Shown: positions 1 through 11,418 of the stretch, piece by piece
How the letters are laid out: each line of letters begins with the position of its first letter
How positions within the stretch are numbered: the stretch's first letter is position 1
NCBI RefSeq assembly: GCF_021155765.1
Contig: NC_060117.1
Location: forward strand, 7,220,001 to 7,284,000
DNA: 64,000 nucleotides
Direction: 5' to 3'
Source of the DNA: Diprion similis
Lineage: Eukaryota > Arthropoda > Insecta > Hymenoptera > Diprionidae
The notes under the pieces: generated by a model
Database searches by the model: none
What the model was told of the DNA's origin: nothing
The model's input: only the letters and a program-made list of their open reading frames with translations
Position numbers and translations under genes: made by a program

Positions 1-3000
1 CTAAGATTCCACCAAAATAGCATTGAGGCAAGCCATCGTTTGCCTTTTCAAGCAAGCAGGCATGCTTTGGGACGCACGGCATCGATATCATGCGCAATCA
101 ATCATGCAGTCTCTGTGTTCAGTCGACCTCCTTGGCTGAGATGTTTTCCTGATACCAGGTGTGATTTCTCGCTAAGATTTAACCAAAATGGCATTCAAGC
201 AAGCCATCGTTTGCCTTTTCGAGCAAGCAGGCATGCTTTGGGACGCACGGCATCGATATCATAGGCAATCAATCATGCAGTCTCTGTGTTCAGTCGACCT
301 CCTCGGCTGAGATGTTCTCCTGATACCAGGAGTAATTTTTTGCTAAGATTCCACCAAAATAGCATTCAAGCAAGCCATCGTATGCCTTTTCAAGCAAGCA
401 GGCATGCTTTGGAAAGCACGGCATCGATATCATGCGCAATCAATCATGCAGTCTCTGTGTTTAGTCGACCTCCTCGGCTGAGATGTTCTCCTGATACCAG
501 GAGTAATTTTACGCTAAGATTCCACCAAAATAGCATTTAAGCAAGCCATCGTTTGCCTTTTCAAGCAAGCAGGCATGCTTTGGGACGCACGGCATCGATA
601 TCATGCGCAATCAATCATGCAGTCTTTGTTTTTAGTCGACCTCCTCGGCTGAGATGTTCTCCTGATACCAGGAGTAATTTTTCGCTACGATTCCACCAAA
701 ATAGCATTCAAGCAAGCCATCGTTTGCCTTTTTGAGCAAGCAGGCATGCTTTGGGACGCACTGCATCGATATCATGCGCAATCAATCATGCAAGTCTCTG
801 TGTTCAGTCGACCTCCTTAGCTGAGATGTTCTCCTGATACCAGGAGTCATTTTATGCTAAGATTCCACTAAAATAGCATTCAAGCAAGCCATCGTTTGCC
901 TTTTCAAGCAAGCAGGCATGCTTTGGGACGCACATCATCGATATCATGCGCAATCAATCATGCAGTCTCTGTGTTTTGTCGACCTCCTCGGCTGAGATGT
1001 TCTCCTGATACCAGGAGTAATTTTTCGCTAAGATTTAACCAAAATAGGATTTAAGCAAGCCATCGTTTGCCTTTTCGAGCAAGCAGGCATGCTTTGCGGC
1101 GCACGGCATCGATATCATGCGCAATCAATCATACAGTCTCTGTGTTTAGTCAACCTCCTCATCTGAGATGTTCTCCCGATACCAGGAGTAATTTTTCGCT
1201 AAGATTTCACCGAAATAGCTTTTGAGCACGCCATCGTTTGCCTTTTCAAGCAAGCAGGCATGCTTTGGGACGCACGGCATCGATATCATGCGCAATCAAT
1301 CATGCAGTCTCTGTGTTTAGTCGACCTCCTCGGCTGAGATGTTTTCCTGATACCAGGAGTAATCTTTCGCTAAGATTCAACCAAAATAGCATTCAAGCAA
1401 GCCATCGTTTGCCTTTTCGAGCAAGCAGGCATGCTTTGGGACGCACGGCATCGATATCATGCGCAATCAATCATGCAGTCTCTGTGTTTAGTCGACCTCC
1501 TCGGCTGAGATGTTCTCCTGATACCAGGAGTAATTTTTCGCCAAGATTCCACCAAAATAGCATTCAAGCAAGCCATCGTTTGCCTTTTCAAGCAAGCAGG
1601 CATGCTTTGGGACGCACGGCATCGATATCATGCGCAATCAATCATGCAGTCTCTGTGTTTAGTCGACCTCCTCAGCTGAGATGTTCTCCTGATACCAGGA
1701 GTAATTTCATGCTAAGATTCCACCAAAATAGCATCTAAGCAAGCCATCGTTTGCCTTTTCAAGCAAGCAGGCATGCTTTGGGACGCACATCATCGATATC
1801 ATGCGCAATCAATCATGCAGTCTCTGTGTTTAGTCGACCTCCTCGGCTGAGATGTTCTCCTGATACCAGGAGTAATTTTTCGCTAAGATTCAACCAAAAT
1901 AGGATTTAAGCAAGCCATCGTTTGCCTTTTCGAGCAAGCAGGCATGCTTTGCGACGCACGGCATCGATATTATGCGCAATCAATCATGCAGTCTCTGTGT
2001 TTAGTCGACCTCCTCGGCTGAGATGTTCTCCTGATACCAGGAGTAATTTTTCGCTAAGATTCAACCAAAATAGCATATAAGCAAGCCATCGTTTGCCTTT
2101 TCGAGCAAGCAGGCATGCTTTGGGACGCACGGCATCGATATCATGCGCAATCAATCATGCAGTCTCTGTGTTTAGTCGACCTCCTCGGCTGAGATGTTCT
2201 CCTGATGCCAGGAGTAATTTTTCGCTAAGATTCCACCAAAATAGCATTCAAGCAAGCCATTGTTTGCCTCTTCAAGCAAGCAGGCATGCTTCGGGACGCA
2301 CGGCATCGATATCATGCGCAATCAATCAACCAGTCTCTGTGTTTAGTCGACCTCCTCGGCTGAGATGTTCTCCTGATACCAGGAGTAATTTTTCGCTAAG
2401 ATTCCACCGAAATAGCATCTAAGCAAGCCATCGTTTGCCTTTACAAGCAAGCAGGCATGCTTTGGGACGCACGGCATCGATATCATGCGCAATCAATCAT
2501 GCAGTCTCTGTTTTTAGTCGACCTCCTCGGCTGAGATGTTCTTCTGATACCAGAAGTAATTTTTCGCTAAGATTCCACCAAAATAGCATTTAAGCAAGCC
2601 ATCGTTTGCCTTTTCGAGCAAGCAGGCATGCTTTGGGACGCACGGCATCGATATCATGCGCAATCAATCATGCTGTCTCTGTGTTGAGTCGACCTCCTCG
2701 GCTGAGATGTTCTCCTGATACCAGGAGTAATTTTCCGCTAAGACTTCACCAAAATAGCATTTAAGCAAGCCATCGTTTGCCTTTTCAAGCAAGCAGGCAT
2801 GCCTTGGGACGCACGGCATCGATATCATGCGCAATCAATCATGCAGTCTCTGTTTTTAGTCGACCTCCTCGGCTGAGATGTTCTCCTGATACCAGGAGTA
2901 ATTTTTCGCTACGATTCAACCAAAATAGCATTCAACCAAGCCATCGTTTGCTTTCTCGAGCAAGCAGGCATGCTTTGGGACGCACGGCATCGACATCATG

Positions 3001-4620
3001 CGCAATCAATCATGCAGTCTCTGTGTTTAGTCGACCTCCTCGGCTGAGATGTTCTCCTGATACCAGGAGTAATTTTTCGCTAAGATTCCACCAAAATAGC
3101 ATTTAAGCAAGCCATCGTTTGCTTTTTCGAGCAAGCAGGCATGCTTTGGGACGCACGGCATCGACATCATGCGCAATCAATCATGCAGTCTCTGTTTTTA
3201 GTCGACCTTCTTGGCTGAGATGTTCTCCTGATACCAGGAGTAATTTTTCGCTAAGATTCCACTAAAATAGCATTTAAGCAAGCCATCGTTTGCCTTTTCA
3301 AGCAAGCAGGCATGCTTTGGGACGCACGGCATCGATATCATGCGCAATCAATCATGCAGTCTCTGTGTTTAGTCGACCTCCTCAGCTGAGATGTTCTCCT
3401 GATACCAGGAGTAATTTTTCGCTAAGATTCCACCAAAATAGCATTCAAGCAAGCCATCGTTTGCCTTTTCAAGCAAGCAGGCATGCTTTGGGACGCACGG
3501 CATCGATATCATGCGCAATCAATCATGCAGTCTCTGTGTTGAGTCGACCTCCTCGGCTGAGATGTTCTCCTGATACCAGGAGTAATTTCCGCTAAGACTC
3601 CACCAAAATAGCATTTAAGCAAGCCATCGTTTGCCTTTTTAAGCAAGCAGGCATGCCTTGGGACGCACGGCATCGATATCATGCGCAATCAATTATGCAG
3701 TCTCTGTTTTTAGTCGACCTCCTCGGCTGAGATGTTCTTCTGATACCAGGAGTAATTTTTCGCTAAGATTTCACCGAAATAGCATTTAAGCAAGCCATCG
3801 TTTGCCTTTTCAAGCAAGCAGGCATGCTTTGGGACGCACAGCATCGATATCATGCGCAATCAAGCATGCAAGTCTCTGTGTTAAGTCGACCTCCTCGGCT
3901 GAGATGTTTTCCTGATACCAGGAGTACTTTTTCGCTATGATTCAACCAAAATAGCATTCAAGCAAGCCATCGTTTGCCTTTTCAAGCAAGCAGGCATGCT
4001 TTGGGACGCACGGCATCGATATCATGCGCAATCAATCATGAAGTCTCTGTTTTTAGTCGACCTTCTCGGCTGAGATGTTCTCCTGATACCAGGAATCATT
4101 TTTCGCTAAGATTCCACCAAAATAGCATTCAAGCAAGCCATCGTTTGCCTTTTCAAGCAAGCAGGCATGCTTTGGGACGCAAGGCATCGATATCATGCGC
4201 AATCAATCATGCAGTCTCCGTGTTTAGTCGACCTCCTCATCTGAGATGTTTTCCTCATACCAGGAGTAATTTTTCGCCAAGATTTCACCGGAATAGCTTT
4301 TGAGCAAGCCATCGTTTGCCTTTTCAAGCAAGCAGGCATGCTTTGGGACGCACGGCATTGATATCATGCGCAATTAATCATGCAGTCTCTGTGTTCAGTC
4401 GACCTCCTCGGCTGAGATGTTCTCCCGATACCAGGAGTAATTTCTCGCTAAGATTCCACCGTAATAGCAATTAAGCAAGCCATCTCTTGCCTTTTCAAGC
4501 AAGCAGGCATGCTTTGGGACGCACGGCATCGATATCATGCGCAATCAATCATGCAGTCTCTGTTTTTAGTCGACCTCCTCGGCTGAGATGTTCTCCTGAT
4601 ACCAGGAGTAATTTTTCGCA
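1..4620. repeat. 171-bp satellite DNA array
   Basis: Head-to-tail array of about 27 monomers. The landmark caagcaggcatgc recurs every 171 bp (near 53, 224, 395, 566 and so on to 4501). The array continues past the left edge, so its true size is unknown. Monomers differ from each other by a few percent, with occasional 1-bp indels. Each monomer holds GCATGC, ATCGATAT and a hairpin CTCCTG-ATAC-CAGGAG. Because 171 is 57 codons, one forward frame stays open through up to three monomers (1238-1738), giving a 57-residue peptide repeat, but indels and stops break it in many copies. I read it as a non-coding satellite, perhaps centromeric or heterochromatic; that location is inference. Confidence 0.95.
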
Positions 4621-4800
4621 AAATCTTTCGTGTACAAGCATATGCGCGAGACACTGCATCCCTCCTCAAACAAGCAGGCATGTTTCAAGACACAGAGCAT
4701 CGATATCATGCGCAATTAATTCCGCAGTCTTTGTCTTGATTTGACCCTACCGGTACTAATGCTTCTTTGATATCGGGATAGCCTTACGCCGAAATATCTG
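4621..4800. repeat. Diverged terminal monomer of the satellite array
   Basis: The last unit keeps landmarks such as caagcaggcatg, catcgatatcatgcgcaat and gcagtctttgt, but its first half is unrelated or strongly diverged. This is the usual picture at the edge of a satellite array, where unequal exchange no longer homogenises copies. Beyond about 4800 the similarity is gone. Confidence 0.75.
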
Positions 4801-5488
4801 TGATTGGTTCATATATAAGTGGATGTAGTAAAATCATCCAAAGTCTAACTAGAAATCGCACAGAGCTAGGCTTTTTTTTTCCGAGCAAAGCATCTTTTGT
4901 ATCAAAATTGAGTTGTATAAACCTCCTTCATGAAGGGAAACCTGAGCAAAATGACGCCAAAAAGAGCTTAGGACGATAGGTGAGAAAATACGAAGAAACG
5001 AAACAGAAATTTTTTCAATGTATTTATTGCAATTCAGGTTACATAATACATTACAATTTCATACATCTTTTATTCTACAGATGTGCATTGCACCTGTGCA
5101 CTGGCGGATTCTAAAATTCACGCAGAAAGTGTAATCAAACTATTTCGTATATAACTTATCAGATGCTGCATGAGGTAGTATATATTATGCCTTTTTACCC
5201 GAAATCAATAGTCAGCTTTGTTATGGAATATCGAATCGCATTTCTATACATTTCTTCACATTTTTTTCATATTTTTTGGCAACATGTTTGCGTATCATAC
5301 ACTGACACCCATAACTTCTACCTGAATTAATGCGTAATAAACATACTGTAACTTAACTGAATCGAAACTTTGTTACTATGAATTCGTCATTATTCTTTTT
5401 AATCTCGTGTTGATTTTGTCACATTAAGTTTCAATCTTATGTTCGATTTGTAGTTTAACGCAACAGTGAGAGGACGCTGGCTTCCAGC
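4801..5488. other. AT-rich non-coding flank of the satellite
   Basis: No supported exon, RNA gene or repeat was seen. The reverse strand has ATTAAA-type hexamers near 5400 that could serve as a poly(A) signal for the putative minus-strand exon ending at 5489. Confidence 0.4.
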
Positions 5489-5679
5489 TCAATGATCCCG
5501 ACCGCTGTAATCCTGATCACCCTGTCTTGACACGCCACGATGTACGTACACCGGTACTTCATTTAATCCCGTTGCCACCGATATGTTAAGTACATCAAAG
5601 CCTCGGGATGCTCTCCGCAAGAAACTTCGAGGACCAATAATGACCCTTGGATTAATGGCGTCATTGTCAAGACCACATA
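5489..5679 (-). CDS. Putative alternative last exon of unrecognised gene (191 bp)
   Basis: On the minus strand a good acceptor (TTTTTTCTTGCAG) is followed by an open frame that starts in phase 1 and runs 62 codons to TGA at 5489-5491. The peptide begins CGLDNDAINPRVIIGP and ends near DQDYSGRDH; it has balanced composition and no low complexity. There is no ATG near its start, so it must be joined to an upstream exon. Its entry phase equals that of the other candidate last exon at 5884-5984, so both could follow the exon at 6705-6839. No family recognised. Splice sites and phase are what I see; alternative splicing is inference. Confidence 0.3.
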
Positions 5680-5883
5680 CTGCAAGAAAAAATGTCTTAG
5701 TAATGGGAATTCGTAGCTAAATAATAGTCTTGAATGAAGAAAGTAAATTTCCACTACGGAAAAATGTAATCAAATCAAATAAAATAAAATGCAGCACAAT
5801 AAAATTCTGCACAAATAAAATTCTGAACTAACATTCTGTTCAGGACGCCAAAAATCAGTTTGTTTGTAGGCATCCATAAGTTT

Positions 5884-7088
5884 TCAAAGCTTCTTTGGCG
5901 GAAGTGCAGTCATCATTTTGCTGCACGGGGATATTTTTCTTGGTCCTCTCTTCGAGTGACAGCACGCATATTTTCCAAATTCATCTGAAACAAAATTGAA
6001 TAATCCTGAATTATTTCTTTTACATCAAAGTTTAGCGATTTTTGAAATCAAATCATTCTAACAAATTAACATACTAAATCCAAATCTAGTGTCAGAGTTG
6101 CTCCGTTACCCCCAGATTTTGAGTATTCCGATCTGAAACATTTGTTCTTTCATACCAAACATTTCTAAATCTCTATATGAGTAGGTCAGATTCGAATACC
6201 TCATACCGAATACCGAACAAGACACTTTTATCTTAGATGACAGTGTAATCCATTGAAAAAGTCAACTGTCATGTGACTCGATAATTATGTTGACAAAGGT
6301 TTAAAATTATCTTCGTAAAAGTTCGCGTAAATTCTGAACAACAATAATAGCGCCCGCACTAAAACGGTCTCTGCATGAACGTTACACCAACCGTTTAGCG
6401 GCTAATCAATACATTTTTAGAGGATGCTTCATTTACCTCGCATTAGCGGAGGCTCTACCTCATTCTGGCACACTAGGGGGCTCTTAAAAGGCTAATTACA
6501 CCCTCGACGGAGTGCGAGAAAAACACAACGGCTCGTTCAATTCGCCTATCTGTTTGGTGTATAGTGTACACCGTGCTTTTAGCCTTTGAACGTGCAGTGC
6601 TCCCTTGAGTACCAAGGATAGTGTATACTCATGCATCCACACAAATCCTCTTCATCAGAAGAATAGCCTCGATTTTTTTTAGTGTACAGCATACAAAAAC
6701 TCACCAGAATTCACTTCGTCTCTAAACATCCCATCTTCTTCAACCAAAACAAAAAAAGAAGTCCACCAACTAGTGTTACGTGACAACGAACTTTCCGAGC
6801 TTGAAAAGGAGTCACTATGAGCAGTTTTATTCTTCGTTTCTGTAATTGGCCATCAGGTTCCAGTCAAGAACCCAACTAGATGCCCGCAATAAGCCACGTA
6901 CTAATATAACTGCTTTATGTGGAGAGAAAAGAAACTGTGAGCGACGCGTGTGAATGCTGAAGGATACTCTTCATAGTCTGCAGTGGGGATGCTGGGTCCC
7001 CGAACGCAGGACTGTGTCTTACTCATTTTTGCTCCTGAATCGCGGGGGATTTGTTGTTGAGGTGTTTTCCCCGCCCTGCTACCGGCAA
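5884..7088 (-). CDS. Putative multi-exon gene, product unrecognised
   Basis: Three minus-strand exons join with matching phases. Exon 7023-7088 ends in phase 1 at donor A|GTAAGA. Exon 6705-6839 (acceptor ATTACAG, donor G|GTGAGT) enters and leaves in phase 1 and codes a serine-rich stretch (SDSFSSSESSLSRN) followed by WWTSFFVLVEEDGMF. Exon 5884-5984 (acceptor TTTTGTTTCAG) enters in phase 1 and ends at TGA 5884-5886; it codes 32 residues with three cysteines (YACC, SPC) and a basic tail ending LPPKKL. The introns are about 183 and 720 bp. The strong GTGAGT donor and two phase agreements argue against chance. No start exon or domain was recognised, and the acceptor before 7088 is weak. It could be a degraded gene. 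Confidence 0.4.
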
Positions 7089-7289
7089 CTGGAATCCGAC
7101 ATCAACGAACCCTCCCTAGAGTCCGTATCTTGAAGAGCTATCAGGTTCCTCGATCTCTGTTCCTCAACAGCTCGTTGAAAGATTCTTTTTCCCGTGTGTG
7201 GAAGAGGCGTTTCACCAGACCACGTATGCGGCCAGCAACAAGTTAGAGAATAGAAGTACTCCGCCCAGTACTCAGAAATACCCGATTTT
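7082..7289 (-). CDS. Putative upstream coding block of the same gene, frame-shifted
   Basis: A 69-codon minus-strand frame is open from a possible acceptor (GTAG|AAAATCGG, exon start 7289) to TAG at 7079-7081. The residues look protein-like: ISEYWAEYFYSLTCCWPH near the start, then TGKRIFQRAVEEQRSRN and SREGSLMSDSS. It abuts exon 7023-7088 but is in a different frame, one base apart, and no intron of normal size fits the junction. Possible explanations are a single-base indel (sequencing or assembly), a decaying gene, or a 125-bp intron from donor G|GTGAAA near 7183 that would remove much of this block. No domain recognised. Confidence 0.3.
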
Positions 7290-9888
7290 CTACTTCCTGA
7301 ACTAAAAGTACTTGATGCATTTCAATCGTTGTAACATTACACAAGAAAATAATTACTGGCACATCATGACTACGTAAATTCTTTAGTGTCACAATACTGA
7401 TTCTGCAATTTCAATATTCTCAAAACATAGTCTCATTAGTTTGTAAACAGACTTGACGACCTTTAGACTTTGGTGTCACTAATTCTGGGATTTCACCATT
7501 CTAGGAGTTTAACGTTGCCAAGTATCTTGCATGTTCGAAAACTTTTAACATTGTAGGAGTTCGAAGTTTGATTACACCTCATTGACTGGTGTTTCACAAT
7601 GAATTTCGTCCTGCATACCTCAGCTACCACTCTACTTTGAAAAAAGTCCTAAGAATAGTTTCTGATCATTTTTTTAAAGTGTATTTGTACGTAGCATGTA
7701 GGTGCTTTCCTTTGTTACATCGAGGAAAAAACGCTTGTCCGAAACAATTTTCCGTAACTCTATTGCTTTCGTAGTTGGAACAGTCAACAGATTGTAATAG
7801 AATTCAATCTTCATTCTCCATCTGAAATTCTTATATTGTAAGGAATTTGGTATCGCATATTGCGTGACACTGAACACGTGACGTGGAGACTTAACGCCAG
7901 TGAGCTAACAACATAAAACGTTAGTGTAAATGTTGGACAATAAAAATGTAATGTCCCGGGAATATAGCACTGTTTTATCTCAGTTTAATATCATACCAAT
8001 CTTTAGATTCCCTCACAAAAAGCACGGCTCCTTTTATAACACTGTGCCAACACATTCCTCAATCGTTTTTTATCAATGATCTTTATGGGCTGATTGAGGA
8101 AATTATACGTCGGAATGTCACGACTTGAGCATATAAAAACATGAAAGTGTATAAATTTTTCTCCCTTGTCTTTCTTCCATTACTATTTCTTATATGTTAC
8201 CAATCGAACTCGAGAGCAAGAGATCTTCTTACATAGGCATTCAGTAAACATATTTCAGAAACGTGCCGATCGAGAGAACTTAAGTTCTTTTCGTAACATC
8301 TTGCAATGTTTTCAAGTTCCGAGGATGCCGAAGTAGATTTTACGGTTTCTTTATTATCTCATACATTCTTTCAATCTGTTGTGGGGTGATCTAACCTAAG
8401 TTACGACGTGACAAACATCGTGTCCCAGACTGTGACGTCACGTCGTTAACACCCAAATTGTGATATCGATATTAGCAGGCTAGCCGTATACTTGTCAATA
8501 GTATATTCTTACCATGGAACAAAGAATAAATCAACACAAATTACAGTAACATTTGAGTGAAATGATTCTCCATCAAAATACATGTTGGTTTTAGTTGAAA
8601 CATACGGAAAAGTTGAGAACCACGGGATCTTAATTGAAAGAATCCTGTTAACATCAACATCAAATAGTAGATTACATTGCTCTGTGATTTTGTTAACGCA
8701 GTAAAGCCAATTAAAAACTAATCATAAATGATCAAAATATAGACAGTATATACCATGGACCGTATTATTTAAGTAATGGGCAAATATATTGATCGATACA
8801 CGCCCGGGTTAAGTTACGGCACATATTTGGTATGTATGTAACGTATAAATATATGTCTCAATATCAGTATATTGATCCATACATTTGGCACGTATGGTCA
8901 ATACCTGAATAATATACTATACATATTTATAACCCTGTACATCATTAACGTATTTCGACGTGCGGCATATGGCTCGAAGGGTGCCGTTTGTTCGAGCACA
9001 AAATATCGCAAGCAGCTGCCTAACGTACACCCACGAACAACATCTTGAAGGCTCTATCGAATTTGGAATCATTATTAAGTATAAGGTACGAAATGAATAG
9101 ATCAAATGATGTAGTTGAATCCATATCGGGCGTGTATTTAACCTAATCCGACCGCATATGATTTGATCTAATCTGCTCTAACAAGGTAAAATCTGATCCA
9201 TTATGATCTACCTTCGTTTAATCTAACCCATTCAGATTCATCGGTGTACCCAATGGACACAATAATCTGGCTTAACCCAATCCAAGTAAAACTCATCTGA
9301 TTCTAAAATGTATAAAATATTGAATCTGGCCAAATGTATTTATTATAAAATTATGTACTTACCTAACTGGATCTGATATAGTATACCATATATGAGGTGT
9401 GAGGTATAACTATATATATGTGCGTAGATTTAATCATGTTTAACGAAGTATTTCAGTAGATATAATTGTATAGAACAAGACATATTACTAGTGGATTTTG
9501 CTAAATATTAGACAATATTTGCTTGGATCTAACTTCATACGATTGGATGATTCAACGCATAAGCCGATAAGAATATACAAATATGTTGAAGTGGATATGC
9601 TTAAATAATATTACACAGCTAGATAAAATTCTGAATTTGAAAAAAATTCGGATTACAGTTGCTCAGATACGACTGGATGTGATAAGATCTAGTCGTAGGT
9701 AGTATTAGCTTGATACAAATGTAAGGAAATCTAGTGAGATCGATATCAGATGCCTGCTCAAATTCAATTATATCCAATTGCATCTGAAATTACACATTTC
9801 AGTTGGATCTGCCAATTTATACATTAAAATAGTAATGAAACTATATCTGGGTAAAATTTATCATGTACAACTATATCTAAGATATAAA
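7290..9888. other. AT-rich non-coding region
   Basis: Mostly AT-rich with frequent GATCT/ATCTAAT words in 9100-9880 that look like decayed relatives of the minisatellite to the right. A palindrome TGACGTCA (CRE/bZIP type) lies at 8433-8440. Short ORFs at 7674-7877 and 8917-9105 (minus) have no supporting splice or start signals. No gene is supported. Confidence 0.5.
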
Positions 9889-10800
9889 TAATCTAATTAG
9901 ATTTAACAGATAATATCTTATATTTATCTATCTTTAATCTTAATTGATAATTCAATTACATTCAATCAATCAATCACATATAATCATCTCAGATAACCTA
10001 ATTAGATTTAACACATAATATCTTATATCTATCTGTCTATCTTTGATCTTATTTGATAATTTAATTACATTCAATCAATCAATCAATCAATCAATCACAT
10101 ATAATCAACTCAGATAATCTAATTAGATCTAACACATGATATCTTATATCTATTTATCTTTGATCTTATTTGATAATTTAATTACATTTAATAAATCAAT
10201 CACATATAATCAACTCAGATAAGCTAATTAGATCTAACACATAATATCTTATATCTATTTATTTTTGATCTTAATTGATAATTCAATTAAATTCATCAAT
10301 CAATCACATATAATCATCTCAGATAATCTAATTAGATTTAACACATAATATCTTATATCTATCTATCTTTGATCTTATTTGATAATTCAATTACATTTAA
10401 TCAATCACATATAATCATCTGAGATATTCTAATTAGATTTAACACATAATATATTATATCTATGTATCTTTGATCTTATTTAATAATTCAATTATTTCTA
10501 AGTATATGTTGTCATATGAAATACAAGATCCTATCGGATCCTTACGTTTATAATATTAGATCTGAGATTACATAATGAGATATAAAAGATAATATCTTAC
10601 ATCTATTTATATTTGATGTGATTTGATAATTTAATTAAATCTAAGTACATTTCGTTATATTAAATCCGAGATTTGATGGGGTCCATATATTTACAAGATT
10701 AGATATAGATAGATAATCTAATTCTACATAACAGATAACATATTATATCTATCTATCTTCCATCTAATTGGACAATTGAACCAGATCTAAGTGAACTTGT
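9889..10800. repeat. AT-rich minisatellite, unit about 105 bp
   Basis: The core ctaattagat recurs at about 9893, 9999, 10119, 10223, 10329 and 10429. Each copy is followed by taacacataatatcttat, a run of tatctatctatctttgatc, then ttcaattacattcaatcaatc. Unit length varies between about 100 and 120 bp, partly through a variable (aatc)n run. More diverged copies continue to about 10800. No coding potential. Confidence 0.85.
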
Positions 10801-11089
10801 CATATCAAATCGAAATCCAATCAGACGTACTAATCAGGTATTTATTTGAAAGTTACAGATCACTATTAGATCACATAACTAGATGTAAATAGATGTAGTT
10901 ATAATCTTTTTTACCGAAGTTTTAATCTTTTGAAACAACGTATATCAGCCCCCTGGGTATAATTTACTGGTACGAAATTTTCTAATTACTGAAAAAGTTC
11001 CTCTCACCTCGTCAGCGAGTGTAGTTAGCTGATGCAGAAACGATAGAATATATAGGTATACATATATAACTGAAGCTAAAGGTAAGACG

Positions 11090-11418
11090 TCAGGAGGTTA
11101 GAACGAGGACATAATTTTTGAAGCAATTTCACGCTCCTGGTGGATTTTCCAGGGGTAAGAAAGCGGGGTTGGAAGGGGGCATATGGCCCGCAGTTTGGAC
11201 CCCTTTCTCTCACTCGGTAATATCTGATTCCTACTCGCTCTCACTTATAGCTTTCTAATACCCCCATAGCGGTTCGCCTTCCGGTGAGGGGCGCCATTCT
11301 TCGCAAGCTTCCGCCAGCTTCGGCGAATAGATATATCTTCTTCATTGCCGCCGCCGCTTCTTCGTCCGCACCGTTTCACCCTTGCAGATTAAGCGATATA
11401 CCTACTAGCTATCGTGGT
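11090..11418. other. GC-richer segment left of the TIR element
   Basis: Noticeably richer in GC than its surroundings. Short frames are open on both strands: plus from 11284, and a minus-strand ATG frame of 34 codons beginning MKKIYLFAEAGG near 11342. Without splice or homology support I assign no gene. Confidence 0.3.

Noticed and set aside
1238..1738. 166-codon ORF in the satellite
   Set aside because: It is three satellite monomers read in one frame; other monomers have stops or indels in the same frame, so a protein-coding repeat is not supported.
9961..10090. CRISPR-like regular repeats
   Set aside because: Regular spacing comes from a tandem minisatellite in a eukaryotic genome; the spacers are themselves repeated, not unique.
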